Assembly (NCBI GenBank): GCA_020352515.1
Contig: CP070678.1
Coordinates: 4,142,934-4,206,933, forward strand
Source: Phycisphaerales bacterium
GTDB lineage: Bacteria > Planctomycetota > Phycisphaerae > Sedimentisphaerales > Anaerobacaceae
Length of the DNA stretch: 64,000 bases
Reading direction: 5' to 3'
The position numbers and the translations under genes were made by a program. Position 1 is the first letter of the stretch. The number at the start of each line of letters is the position of its first letter. Below the pieces are notes generated by a model that saw only the letters and a program-made list of their open reading frames with translations, searched no databases and was not told where the DNA came from. Positions 1 to 7,985 of this stretch are shown here, in pieces.

Positions 1-7
1 GTTGGTT

Positions 8-13
8 TCCTTT
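8..13 (-). promoter_or_regulatory. Ribosome binding site of a gene starting off the left edge
   Basis: Read on the minus strand, AAAGGA lies 7 bases from the window edge, so a start codon just outside the window would be at normal spacing. It is the only strong Shine-Dalgarno on this strand between the sigma-54 promoter at 318-332 and the edge. I infer that a minus-strand gene begins immediately to the left. Confidence 0.45.
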
Positions 14-305
14 CAAAAACAATTCTGGTTACCCGTTGTCATTCACGTCTTTAAGAAACCGAACCGTCGATACTACTGCCCGGCCCCAAGCTGGTTCGGT
101 CCCGCCGGCCCGGATGCTGCTCGTTGCAACCGCTCACGACAGCTCCGCCGCCTGTTGCGGCCGCCGGCGCCGCCCACCGGGCCGGCTTTCTTGACTTAAT
201 CAACAAATTCTCTAAAACTGCCGTCACTTCTTGGCTCCAACATACTGCCCTTCTTCAGGCTCGCCCGAAGACGCCCGCCATCCTTGTTGAATCGAGCAAC
301 ATCTG
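14..305 (-). other. Untranslated leader of the leftward sigma-54 transcript
   Basis: About 290 bases separate the predicted transcription start (near 306, minus strand) from the ribosome binding site at the left edge. No convincing minus-strand reading frame lies here. The stretch is GC-rich with self-complementary runs around 100-185. It does not match a riboswitch consensus that I know. A long structured leader is possible, but no function is claimed. Confidence 0.3.
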
Positions 306-317
306 TTTTTTGTAATA

Positions 318-332
318 GCAATCAGCGTGCCA
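318..332 (-). promoter_or_regulatory. Sigma-54 (-24/-12) promoter, leftward
   Basis: On the minus strand the sequence is TGGCAC-N5-TTGC, an exact match to the sigma-54 core consensus (-24 element 332-327, -12 element 321-318). It faces the left edge, away from glnK. A pair of palindromes at 423-436 and 453-466 lies 90 bases upstream, the same geometry as at the amt operon promoter (3163-3177). The gene it drives is outside the window and is probably another nitrogen-assimilation gene. Confidence 0.8.
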
Positions 333-422
333 GCGATGCACTTTAGCCTTGTCTTTGTTGTAAGTCCCATCAGCACAAGGGCTTACGCTCGGGCTTCCCG
401 TATGCCCCAATCTCCTGATAGA

Positions 423-436
423 ATACAATTTCGTAG
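423..436. promoter_or_regulatory. Upstream activator palindrome, proximal copy (left promoter)
   Basis: ATACAA-TT-TCGTAG matches the CTACAA-N2-TTGTAG palindrome at 10 of 12 arm positions. It lies exactly 30 bp from the perfect copy at 453-466, so the two sites are about three helical turns apart, and 90 bp upstream of the -24 element at 332. Confidence 0.6.
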
Positions 437-452
437 GTTATTCTAAGAGCGT

Positions 453-466
453 CTACAAAATTGTAG
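453..466. promoter_or_regulatory. Upstream activator palindrome, distal copy (left promoter)
   Basis: CTACAA-AA-TTGTAG is a perfect 6-bp inverted repeat with a 2-bp spacer. The same sequence with one mismatch recurs twice upstream of the amt operon promoter, and degenerate versions lie before the activator gene. It is the proposed binding site of the GAF-AAA+-HTH activator encoded at 3322-4848. It differs from the NifA (TGT-N10-ACA) and NtrC consensus sites. Confidence 0.7.
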
Positions 467-564
467 TCAGATGCCAGAATCCTGACAGGCCGCCGCCGTT
501 CGGCCGAACTCGGTTTCCCCCCCTTCGCCCCCGGCGGGTGTTGGCGGAAATCTGCCCGCAGCTA

Positions 565-906
565 CTACCCTATCGCATCGGACCCGCGGTCCCCCGTGCG
601 GATTCTGACACACTCAGAAAGGTCGAGGATGAATATCTTTCCATCGCCGATGTTCCCGGTTCTGGCCCCTTCGATGATCGCCTCAACTGTCTTCTCGACA
701 AAAGCCTCATTCACCGCGATCTCGATACGCACCTTCTTCAGCAGGTTGACCTCAAAATCCACCCCTCGGTAGCTTTCGTGATAGCCTTTCTGCTCCCCGC
801 AGCCGAGTGCGTTTGTAACGGACATCTTGAAGACCTCTTTCCTGTAGAGCGCCTGTTTTACATCCTGCAGTTTATGCGGCTGAACGTATGCTATTATCAG
901 TTTCAT
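565..906 (-). CDS. glnK: Nitrogen regulatory protein PII (GlnK/GlnB family)
   Basis: This is a PII signal protein, which binds ATP/ADP and 2-oxoglutarate and, in the amt-linked subfamily, plugs the ammonium channel. The protein has 113 aa, the normal length. The family T-loop is visible (QKG at 39-41, YRG at 46-48, Lys58), as is the signature [12 protein letters not shown]. Position 51, the tyrosine uridylylated in enterobacterial PII, is Phe here, so control by GlnD-type uridylylation at that site is unlikely. It is the last gene of the porin-amt-glnK unit, 29 bases after amt. GGAGA provides the ribosome binding site. The name glnK rests on linkage to amt. Confidence 0.95.
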   Translation of the reverse strand: MKLIIAYVQPHKLQDVKQALYRKEVFKMSVTNALGCGEQKGYHESYRGVDFEVNLLKKVRIEIAVNEAFVEKTVEAIIEGARTGNIGDGKIFILDLSECVRIRTGDRGSDAIG

Positions 907-935
907 GTTTGCGTCTCCGATTGCCGAAACAATTG

Positions 936-2276
936 TCAGGTTGTCGTGAATATCTGGAACCCGGAGTAGGCCTCCATTCCGTGCTCGCCGATATCGAGGC
1001 CCTTCAGCTCCTCTTCAAGTGTCACCCGCAGTCCAATGGTCTTGCTGATGGCAAAGAACAGGATAAGTCCGAGTCCGAATGCCCAGACGAAGGCCGAGGC
1101 GGCACCCAGGGCCTGTACTGCGAGCTGCCGGGGCCCCGCCCCGTAGAACAGTCCGAATTCCATGTTGAACAGGCCGACCGACAGAGTCCCCCATGCCCCG
1201 CACACGCCGTGCACGCTGACGGCGCCGACCGGGTCGTCAATCCTTAGAACGTGGTCGATAAACAGTACGCTCAGGACGACGAGCAGGCCTCCTGCCGCGC
1301 CGATGATCAGTGCGCCGACCGGCGATACGGCGTCACAGGGGGCCGTGATGGACACGAGCCCCGCCAGGGCTCCGTTGAGCGCCATTGAGGCGTCGGGCTT
1401 TTTAACTATCACCCACGAGACACACATCGCAACTACTGCGCCTGCCGCTGCGGAGAGGTTCGTGGTGACCGCTATATAGCCTATTGAGCCGTTTCCGGTT
1501 GTCGTGCTTCCGGGGTTGAACCCGAACCACCCGAACCAGAGAATGAACACCCCGAGTGCCGCCAGAGGCAGGTTATGGCCCAGTATCGCCTTCGGTTTGC
1601 GGTCCGGGCCGTACTTGCCGACCCTCGGGCCGAGCACTATCGCCCCAGCCAGCGCCAGCCAGCCCCCGATGGAGTGCACCACCGTCGAGCCCGCAAAATC
1701 CAGGAATTTGACCTTCTCCAGCCACCCGCCGCCATCCAGCAGGCCGCCCCATGCCCACGAGCCGAATACAGGGTAGATGAAAATCGATATTACGAAGCTG
1801 TAGACCAGGTAGCCCACGAACTTTGTTCGCTCGGCCATTGCACCCGAGACTATTGTCGCAGCCGTTGCAGCGAAGACGGTCTGGAATATCAGGAACGTCC
1901 AGTTCCAGTCTTCACCGGGGCCGACCCCGCTCATCCCGAAAAGGGTCGTGCCGAACAGACCGTTGCTCTTGCCGAACATCAGTCCGAATCCCACGAGGAA
2001 AAACGCAATGCTCCCAACCGAAAAGTCCATGAGGTTCTTCATAAGTATGTTGACCGCGTTCTTGGCCCGCGTGAACCCGGCCTCCACCATCGCAAAGCCC
2101 GCCTGCATAAAGAAGACCAGAAAGGCGGCGATGCAGGTCCATACGATGTTGACGTTGAGCTGAAGCTCGTCTTTTGCTGCGGCGACGGCATCGGCCCCGG
2201 CCGTGCCCTCGTCGCCCATGACAGGTGCGGCACAAATCGTGCATGTAAACAGCAGCAGCAATACTAACCTTCTCAT
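936..2276 (-). CDS. amt: Ammonium transporter Amt
   Basis: This is an inner-membrane trimeric ammonium channel of the Amt/Mep/Rh family, 446 aa. An N-terminal signal peptide (about residues 1-21) precedes about eleven membrane segments. The two pore histidines are visible in VVHSIGG and [11 protein letters not shown], and the early [10 protein letters not shown] segment is family-typical. AAAGGA lies at good spacing before the ATG. It sits between the outer-membrane protein gene (42-base gap) and glnK, and all three are probably one transcript from the sigma-54 promoter at 3163-3177, so expression should rise under ammonium limitation. Confidence 0.97.
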   Translation of the reverse strand: MRRLVLLLLFTCTICAAPVMGDEGTAGADAVAAAKDELQLNVNIVWTCIAAFLVFFMQAGFAMVEAGFTRAKNAVNILMKNLMDFSVGSIAFFLVGFGLMFGKSNGLFGTTLFGMSGVGPGEDWNWTFLIFQTVFAATAATIVSGAMAERTKFVGYLVYSFVISIFIYPVFGSWAWGGLLDGGGWLEKVKFLDFAGSTVVHSIGGWLALAGAIVLGPRVGKYGPDRKPKAILGHNLPLAALGVFILWFGWFGFNPGSTTTGNGSIGYIAVTTNLSAAAGAVVAMCVSWVIVKKPDASMALNGALAGLVSITAPCDAVSPVGALIIGAAGGLLVVLSVLFIDHVLRIDDPVGAVSVHGVCGAWGTLSVGLFNMEFGLFYGAGPRQLAVQALGAASAFVWAFGLGLILFFAISKTIGLRVTLEEELKGLDIGEHGMEAYSGFQIFTTT

Positions 2277-2318
2277 TTCTTTATCCTTTCACGTGGCCGG
2301 CACCTTTGTCACGCCGGT

Positions 2319-3068
2319 CTAAAAGCTTCTCGAAAAACCGATGCCTCCGAAGAAGACATCGCCATCGTTGCCGGACCTGATGCTGCCGCTGACCAGTTTC
2401 ATGTACTTCAGGCTCGCGGTCACCGTCCAGCCGCCGATCTCGATGGGGAAGGACACCGAGAGTACAAGGTCGTTCAGTTTGGACCTCTTGACGCCCCAGT
2501 AGTCGGCGTTGTAGGAGCTATGGCCCCATCCGAGACTGGCGCGCAGGTCCATGCCGACCGGGATATCCGGCGTGATTTCCGCGATCTTCTCGAATGAGTG
2601 GCCAATGCCGAACGAGGCGTACGTCCCTTTGACCTCGTCGATATCGTGGTAGAAGGTAACCGATGGATCCAGCGGAACGTCGAAGGCCAGGCCCCAGTAG
2701 ATTTCGGTCGTGTCCCCGACGACACTGGGGAAATGGTAGTTGATTGCACCGACCGAGTATCCGACGCCCTCGATTCCCGGCAGGCCGCCCGAATACTCGA
2801 TGGTGTAGTTCAGCTCGGTGAATTCACCGCTGTTGCCGTTTATCCCGGTTGTCTCGAGATTCCCCCACACCGAGGCGGTAACCCCCCCGTAGCTGACGCC
2901 TATCGCCGGCTGAAAAACCGGATCGTCGTCGAGATTATGGCCTCGCCATATATACTTGCCCAAGTAATCGGCCGAAATGTCAAAGGAAAGACCCTCTTCG
3001 GCCCGCAGGCCCCCGCCAATGCACACCGCCAGGCTCATGACAACAGCCCAATACTTCACCCCATTCAT
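2319..3068 (-). CDS. Outer-membrane beta-barrel protein linked to ammonium uptake
   Basis: The protein has 249 aa with a signal peptide ending near residue 23 (LRAEEG). The mature part has alternating beta-strand character and ends in Phe (FSRSF), the usual last residue of outer-membrane barrel proteins. The start of the mature domain (ISADYLGKYIWRG) resembles the TIGR02001-type family of predicted outer-membrane proteins. AGGAG lies 9 bases before the ATG. It is the first gene after the sigma-54 promoter and is followed by amt and glnK, so I infer a role in passing ammonium or small nitrogen compounds through the outer membrane. Substrate specificity cannot be read from sequence. Confidence 0.8.
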   Translation of the reverse strand: MNGVKYWAVVMSLAVCIGGGLRAEEGLSFDISADYLGKYIWRGHNLDDDPVFQPAIGVSYGGVTASVWGNLETTGINGNSGEFTELNYTIEYSGGLPGIEGVGYSVGAINYHFPSVVGDTTEIYWGLAFDVPLDPSVTFYHDIDEVKGTYASFGIGHSFEKIAEITPDIPVGMDLRASLGWGHSSYNADYWGVKRSKLNDLVLSVSFPIEIGGWTVTASLKYMKLVSGSIRSGNDGDVFFGGIGFSRSF

Positions 3069-3162
3069 CTTGGGTTTCTCCTGAACTTGTTTTTAGTCAT
3101 CTGTTAAACTCATGTGTCTTGCTTTGGCCGGCCGGTCGGCAAGACTACACATTGCCCTCATC

Positions 3163-3177
3163 GCAACCTGTGTGCCA
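3163..3177 (-). promoter_or_regulatory. Sigma-54 (-24/-12) promoter of the porin-amt-glnK operon
   Basis: The minus strand reads TGGCAC-N5-TTGC, an exact core match (-24 element 3177-3172, -12 element 3166-3163). The predicted start is near 3151, giving a leader of about 83 bases before the ATG at 3068. Two palindromes lie upstream at 3267-3280 and 3297-3310. Confidence 0.88.
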
Positions 3178-3266
3178 GACGGCTGATTTCTGCATGGATT
3201 GACGTAAGTACTTGCTGGAAAAGGAGATATGTAACAAAGGTGATTGAGGCAGGGGCGCATTGCTTG

Positions 3267-3280
3267 CTACAAAAGTGTAG
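3267..3280. promoter_or_regulatory. Upstream activator palindrome, proximal copy (amt operon)
   Basis: CTACAA-AA-GTGTAG matches the palindrome with one mismatch in the second arm. It begins 89 bp upstream of the -24 element. The equivalent copy at the left promoter is 90 bp away. Confidence 0.75.
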
Positions 3281-3296
3281 AATAACACCTTCAGGT

Positions 3297-3310
3297 CTAC
3301 AAAATCGTAG
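3297..3310. promoter_or_regulatory. Upstream activator palindrome, distal copy (amt operon)
   Basis: CTACAA-AA-TCGTAG has one mismatch to the palindrome. It lies 30 bp from the copy at 3267-3280, the same spacing as in the pair at 423-466. It abuts the 3' end of the activator gene (3322). Confidence 0.75.
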
Positions 3311-3321
3311 GCTTCGTCGTG

Positions 3322-4848
3322 TCAGATATACTTGGGATGTATGCCGTACTTCTTGAGTTTGTAACCGAGGATGCGTTCGGTTATGCCAAGCTCGCGGGCG
3401 GCCGTTCGCTGGCGCCCGCCGCTCTTCTTCAGGGCGTCGACGATCAGCTCCCTTTCCATGTTGGCTATAACATCCGTCAACGACCGGGCGGGCGAAGCGC
3501 CGCTTTTCTTGACCATTTGAAGCGACGGCGGCAGGTGCTCCGAGCGAATTACATCGCCGTCGCACAGCAGCACGGCCCGCTCCAGGCAGTTCTCCAGCTC
3601 TCTGACATTGCCGGGCCAGTGGTATCTCGTGAGCATCTCAATCGCCGGCGTCGAGATCCGGGTGATGTCCTTGCCGTTTTCCGCCGCCAATTTCTCCAGA
3701 AAGTAATCGGCCAGAAGCATTATGTCGTCTTTGCGCTCCCGAAGCGGTGGAAGGTAAATCGGAAACACATTTATACGATAGTAGAAATCCTCGCGGAAAA
3801 GCCCTTCCTTTATCTGCTCTTCCAGGTTCTTGTGCGTCGCCACGATGATTCTGACATTTGTCTGTATAGTCTCGAAACCGCCGAGCCGCTCGAACTCCCT
3901 GAACTGGATCACACGGAGCAGCTTGACCTGCAGGTTGAGCGGGAAATCGCCAATCTCGTCGAGGAATATGGTTCCCCCGTGCGCTCTTTCGAACCTGCCG
4001 ATCTTCTTTTCCACCGCGCCGGTGAAAGCGCCTTTCTCATGCCCGAAAAGCTCGCTTTCCAGCAGCGTATCCGGAAGCGCCGTGCAGTTGACCTTCACGA
4101 AGGGTTTCTCCGCTCTGAGGCTGTTGTAGTGTATCGCATGGGCCACCATGTCTTTGCCCGTGCCGCTCTCACCCCGGATTAGCACCGTGGCGTTGCTCTC
4201 GGCAACCTGCTCGATCAGCCGGTATAGCTCACGCATCGCGTTGCTCGTGCCCACCATGTTGTGCACGTTGAACTGGGCTTGCAGCTCGCGACGCAGCCGG
4301 ACGTTCTCATCACGCAGCCGCTTGCGGTCGGACTCCACGAGCTTGTTCAGCTTCACCGCCTGGGCCACCATCGTCGAGATCACGTTCAGAAGCCGGACGT
4401 TCGCCTCGAAGTCGTCGTCGGCCTCTGCCTGCCTATCCACGCTCAGCGCCCCTATCGTCTTGCCCTCCAGCTTCACCGGCACACAGTAGAAGGCGGTCCT
4501 TCCGCCTTGCGTACGCTTTCTTGACCCCGTCTTGTGCAAGAATCGACGGTCCTTCGATATGTCCGGCACTACGATCTCTTTGCCGCTCTGGACCACCAGG
4601 CCCGTTATACCCTCGCCGACCCGGTAGCTGCCAAGGCTCTTGGATCTCTCACTTAGTCCGTGGGCCGCCTTGATCCTCAGAACTTCGCTCTCGGGATCCA
4701 GCAGCGTTATCGTCCCACGCCGAAGCTTCAGATGCGTATCCAGCAGCCTCAAGATGGATTTCAGTGTCTCTTCGAGGTCCAGCGACTCGGCAAACGCTTT
4801 CGATACGTCGCTGAGCAGCCGAACCTCTCTTTCAAGTTTTGCCTTCAT
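3322..4848 (-). CDS. Sigma-54-dependent transcriptional activator, GAF-AAA+-HTH (NifA-like)
   Basis: This 508-aa enhancer-binding protein is expected to remodel sigma-54 RNA polymerase. It has an N-terminal GAF sensor (about 20-165), a short helical linker and an AAA+ domain with Walker A GESGTGKD at 226-233. The sigma-54-contacting GAFTGA loop is at 273-278. A Fis-type HTH (about 465-508) ends in GYKLKKYGI, as in NifA-like proteins. There is no receiver domain, so control is by ligand or partner protein (PII is a plausible partner) rather than phosphorylation. GAAAGG precedes the ATG. The gene follows the amt operon promoter region on the same strand, and a weak palindrome pair (4882-4924) covers its own promoter region. 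Target genes are inferred from site positions. Confidence 0.93.
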   Translation of the reverse strand: MKAKLEREVRLLSDVSKAFAESLDLEETLKSILRLLDTHLKLRRGTITLLDPESEVLRIKAAHGLSERSKSLGSYRVGEGITGLVVQSGKEIVVPDISKDRRFLHKTGSRKRTQGGRTAFYCVPVKLEGKTIGALSVDRQAEADDDFEANVRLLNVISTMVAQAVKLNKLVESDRKRLRDENVRLRRELQAQFNVHNMVGTSNAMRELYRLIEQVAESNATVLIRGESGTGKDMVAHAIHYNSLRAEKPFVKVNCTALPDTLLESELFGHEKGAFTGAVEKKIGRFERAHGGTIFLDEIGDFPLNLQVKLLRVIQFREFERLGGFETIQTNVRIIVATHKNLEEQIKEGLFREDFYYRINVFPIYLPPLRERKDDIMLLADYFLEKLAAENGKDITRISTPAIEMLTRYHWPGNVRELENCLERAVLLCDGDVIRSEHLPPSLQMVKKSGASPARSLTDVIANMERELIVDALKKSGGRQRTAARELGITERILGYKLKKYGIHPKYI

Positions 4849-4881
4849 TATCTACCTTTCCGCAAAGAACCTGCCGCATGA

Positions 4882-4895
4882 TAACAAAATTGTAG
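4882..4895. promoter_or_regulatory. Palindrome-like site upstream of the activator gene
   Basis: TAACAA-AA-TTGTAG matches CTACAA-N2-TTGTAG at 10 of 12 arm positions. It lies 34 bases before the activator start codon, where binding would overlap a promoter, which suggests autoregulation. It lies in the divergent region shared with the gene at 5108. Confidence 0.5.
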
Positions 4896-4910
4896 ACTTT
4901 CCACAAGAAA

Positions 4911-4924
4911 ATACAATTCTGTTG
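4911..4924. promoter_or_regulatory. Second, degenerate palindrome upstream of the activator gene
   Basis: ATACAA-TT-CTGTTG matches 9 of 12 arm positions and starts 29 bp from the copy at 4882. The pairing resembles that at both sigma-54 promoters, but the match is weak. Confidence 0.35.
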
Positions 4925-5107
4925 TTATAAGCCCGATGCCAGAGGAGTATTCGTCGTTCTAATCGCCTAACTGGGCATAAGCCTCGTAGGATAGCACGTG
5001 TATTCTGTATTGTCTGGCGTGTACTGCAACGGTTTCGACCGGCTCGGTCGTCGAAGGCAGCCGCGCTTCCGCCGTTGTCCTGAATTTGGCACTGGGGTTC
5101 TTAGATC

Positions 5108-7693
5108 ATGGGCGCATGGGCAGGCACCGGGTTCGAAGGGCTGGACGAGATACTCAGCCTCCAAAAGGGCGATAACGTGGTCTGGCAGGTGGACAGCATC
5201 GACGACTATCGCATGTTTGTCCGTCCATTTGCCGAGCGTGCGGCCAGGGACGGCCGACGGGTCGTCTACATGAGATTCGCCGACCATGACCCTCTCGTGC
5301 AGGCCGGGCCCAACGTGAGGATCTGCCGCCTCGACGCCGCAACCGGCTTCGAGACCTTCTCCTCACAGGTCCACAACATAATCTCCGATGAGGGCAGGGA
5401 GGTCCTCTACGTCTTCGACTGCCTCTCCGATTTGCTCAGCGCCTGGGCCACGGATTTGATGATCGGCAACTTCTTCATGATCACCTGTCCCTATCTCTTC
5501 GAACTCGACACGGTGGCCTATTTCGCCCTGCTCAGGAACAACCACTCGTTCAAGACCATAGCCCGCATCCGCGACACGACGCAGCTTCTGCTGGACCTCT
5601 ACGATTTCGAGGGCAGCTTCTACATACATCCGCTGAAGGTCTGGAAGCGCTACTCTCCAACCATGTTCCTCCCGCATCTCAAGCAGCAAGAGCGCTTCGT
5701 CCCCATAACCAGCAGCATCGACGCCTCGCGCCTTATATCCAGAATCTGCGAAAAGGGCCTCGAGCCGACGCAGAGGGCCCTCGATTACTGGGACCGCCTT
5801 TTCCTCCGCGCCGAGCAGCTCTCCAGAGAAGACTCTGTTTCCGACGAGGAGAAAAGCACTGCCGTCGAGCAGTTGTGCGGCATAATGATAGGACGCGAGC
5901 AGAGGATTCTGTCTTTGGCCAAAGAGCATCTTTCGCTCGAGGATTTGCTCGGCATAAAGAATAGGCTCATCGGAACGGGCTTCATCGGCGGAAAGGCCGT
6001 CGGGATGCTGATAGCGAACAACATACTCGGAAAGGACAACTCCTTCGACTGGGCCGGGCGCCTGGAGCCACACGACTCCTACTATGTCGGCTCGGACGTG
6101 TTCTACACCTACCTCGTCGAGAACGGCTGGTGGAAGCTCCGCATGGAACAGAAGACCCCCGAAGGATACTTCAAGGTCGCCGCCCAATTAAAAGAGAAAA
6201 TGCTCACCGGCAGGTTTCCCGACCAGGTCCGCGATCAGTTTCAGGAGATGATCGAGTACTTCGGCCAGTCCCCCATAATCGTCCGTTCGAGCAGCCTCCT
6301 GGAAGACGCCTTCGGCAACGCCTTCGCAGGAAAGTATGAGAGCTTCTTCTGCGTCAACCAGGGCGGACCCGAAGAACGATATGCCCGCCTGGCCGATACC
6401 ATTCGCAGGGTGTACGCAAGCACGATGAACGAGGACGCACTCACCTACCGCCTCCAGAGAGGGCTCGACCAGCAGGACGAGCAGATGGCGCTCCTTATCC
6501 AGCGCGTCAGCGGCTCCTACCGCAACAGCTACTTCTTCCCCGACCTCGCCGGCGTGGGCATCTCGCACAACACCTTCGTGTGGAACCCCGAGCTGGACCC
6601 CAAGGCCGGAATGCTCAGGCTCGTCTTCGGCCTCGGAACAAGGGCCGTCAACCGCGTGGAGGATGATTATCCGCGAATCATCGCCCTCGACGCACCGCTG
6701 TTGAGGCCCCTGGCCGACATGGAGGACCTCAGGAGGTTCTCGCAGCGCCAGGTTGACCTGCTCGACACGCGCCAAAACATCCTCAAGACCGTCGGCCTCC
6801 AGAATCTGCTCGGCGAGAAGCTCGACCTCAGGCTGGATTTGATAGCCGTGCCCGATTCCGAGCTAACCCGCAGGGCCGCAAAACCCGGCCACAGGGCCCA
6901 ACAATACTGGCTCTTGACATTCGAAAAGCTGCTCGCCGATACCTCCTTTGTCAGTGACATGAGCAGGCTCTTGAGGACCCTTGAAGAGAGCTACCGGTAC
7001 CCCGTTGATATAGAGTTCACCGTCAACTTCACAAAGAGCGGCAAGCCCTTGGTCAACGTCCTCCAGTGCAGGCCCCTCCAGACCCGCGGCGTCCAGGGCA
7101 GGGTCGAGGTCCCCGAGCGCATTGCGCCTGAGAAGATATTGTTTCGGTGCAAAGGGCATTTCATGGGAGGCAATCTCCAGGAGGTTATCAAGAGGCTCAT
7201 ATACGTCGATCCGGCCGCGTATGAAGCCCTGCCGTTGACCCGCAAATACGATATCGCGCGCCTGGTGGGCGCCCTCAATAAGCAGATAACCGACAGGCAC
7301 GAGAGCCCCACGCTGCTGCTCGGCCCGGGCAGGTGGGGAACGAGCACGCCTTCGCTCGGCGTGCCCGTAAGTTTCTCTGAGATAAACAACGTCAGTGTGC
7401 TCGGCGAGCTGGCGTATGAAGGCGGCAACCTAATGCCCGAGCTGTCGTTCGGAACGCACTTCTTCCAGGACCTGATCGAGAGCGACATCTTCTACCTCGC
7501 CGTCTTCCCCGGCCGCAGTAATTCCTTCTTCAACGAGCGGTGGTTCGCACAAATGCCCAACACGCTCGCCGACCTCCTCCCGGAACGCGCCAAATACGCC
7601 GACACCGTCAAGGTGTGCGATTTCGCGACCCACGCCCCCCAGATAAAGGCCGACATCGTCTCTCAACGCCTCGTCTGCTTCATCCCCGATTGA
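5108..7693 (+). CDS. PEP/pyruvate-binding (PPDK N-terminal domain) protein
   Basis: The protein has 861 aa. Residues 1 to about 190 resemble a RecA/KaiC-like fold, but where a Walker A loop should be (GDNVVWQVDSIDD) no GKT/GKS is present. From about residue 285 the ATP-grasp nucleotide-binding domain of pyruvate phosphate dikinase/PEP synthase follows (GFIGGKAVGM, PIIVRSSSLLEDAFGNAFAG). I see no swivelling phosphohistidine domain (no T-x-HAAI motif) and no PEP/pyruvate TIM barrel, so it cannot run the complete PPDK reaction alone. It may be a phosphotransfer or regulatory relative. It is transcribed divergently from the sigma-54 activator. The ribosome binding site (GGGG) is weak, so the start is less certain than the frame. 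Confidence 0.75.
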   Translation: MGAWAGTGFEGLDEILSLQKGDNVVWQVDSIDDYRMFVRPFAERAARDGRRVVYMRFADHDPLVQAGPNVRICRLDAATGFETFSSQVHNIISDEGREVLYVFDCLSDLLSAWATDLMIGNFFMITCPYLFELDTVAYFALLRNNHSFKTIARIRDTTQLLLDLYDFEGSFYIHPLKVWKRYSPTMFLPHLKQQERFVPITSSIDASRLISRICEKGLEPTQRALDYWDRLFLRAEQLSREDSVSDEEKSTAVEQLCGIMIGREQRILSLAKEHLSLEDLLGIKNRLIGTGFIGGKAVGMLIANNILGKDNSFDWAGRLEPHDSYYVGSDVFYTYLVENGWWKLRMEQKTPEGYFKVAAQLKEKMLTGRFPDQVRDQFQEMIEYFGQSPIIVRSSSLLEDAFGNAFAGKYESFFCVNQGGPEERYARLADTIRRVYASTMNEDALTYRLQRGLDQQDEQMALLIQRVSGSYRNSYFFPDLAGVGISHNTFVWNPELDPKAGMLRLVFGLGTRAVNRVEDDYPRIIALDAPLLRPLADMEDLRRFSQRQVDLLDTRQNILKTVGLQNLLGEKLDLRLDLIAVPDSELTRRAAKPGHRAQQYWLLTFEKLLADTSFVSDMSRLLRTLEESYRYPVDIEFTVNFTKSGKPLVNVLQCRPLQTRGVQGRVEVPERIAPEKILFRCKGHFMGGNLQEVIKRLIYVDPAAYEALPLTRKYDIARLVGALNKQITDRHESPTLLLGPGRWGTSTPSLGVPVSFSEINNVSVLGELAYEGGNLMPELSFGTHFFQDLIESDIFYLAVFPGRSNSFFNERWFAQMPNTLADLLPERAKYADTVKVCDFATHAPQIKADIVSQRLVCFIPD

Positions 7694-7833
7694 CGCCTCA
7701 CCCCGCTCGTTCTCCCCCAGCATTGGACTCTCACCCCGACGCGAGAAATGCTCTATTCTTTTCACAAACCGCGCATTTGGCGCGATAGACGGCAATTCCT
7801 GCATCGCAACACCAGAATCCCCGCAATTTTTAC
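7694..7833. other. Intergenic region after the PEP/pyruvate-binding gene
   Basis: No gene is visible. A short hairpin (CGCGC/GCGCG, 7770-7784) could be a weak end signal for the upstream gene but lacks a T-run. The rest of the gap to 7996 holds the promoter and leader listed separately. Confidence 0.4.
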
Positions 7834-7862
7834 TTGGAGGATGCTCTAAAGTAGGGTACAAT
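7834..7862 (+). promoter_or_regulatory. Putative sigma-70-type promoter of the 1240-aa secreted protein gene
   Basis: TTGGAG-N17-TACAAT. The start would be near 7869, giving a leader of about 128 bases that contains the hairpin at 7940-7985. Confidence 0.45.
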
Positions 7863-7939
7863 AAGTATCACCTTCGGCGCGTGAGAACCGCTGTAAAAAT
7901 GGAGTAGCCGTGCGGGTCGTTTCGTTCGTATCTTGGACA

Positions 7940-7985
7940 GGCCGTCCTTTCGCCTTCCGGCAAGGCTTGGACTACGGCCGTTTTT
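7940..7985 (+). terminator. Terminator-like hairpin in the 5' leader (possible attenuator)
   Basis: The outer stem GGCCGTCC (7940-7947) pairs with GGAC-CGGCC (7969-7979, 2-base bulge). An inner stem GCCTT/AAGGC and a T5 run (7981-7985) complete an intrinsic-terminator shape. It sits only a few bases before the ribosome binding site GGAG (7990-7993), after the predicted promoter, so it would end transcription before the gene unless disrupted. Confidence 0.5.

Noticed and set aside
1-305. Glutamine riboswitch (glnA-type) in the leftward leader
   Set aside because: A stretch on the minus strand looked faintly similar (TTCA and GAAG-AGG words), but the conserved CGUUCA and GACGGAAGUAGG blocks are not present.
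5087-5101. Sigma-54 promoter before the PEP/pyruvate-binding gene
   Set aside because: TGGCAC-N5-TTCT matches the -24 part but not the -12 TTGC, and it ends only a few bases before the ATG.
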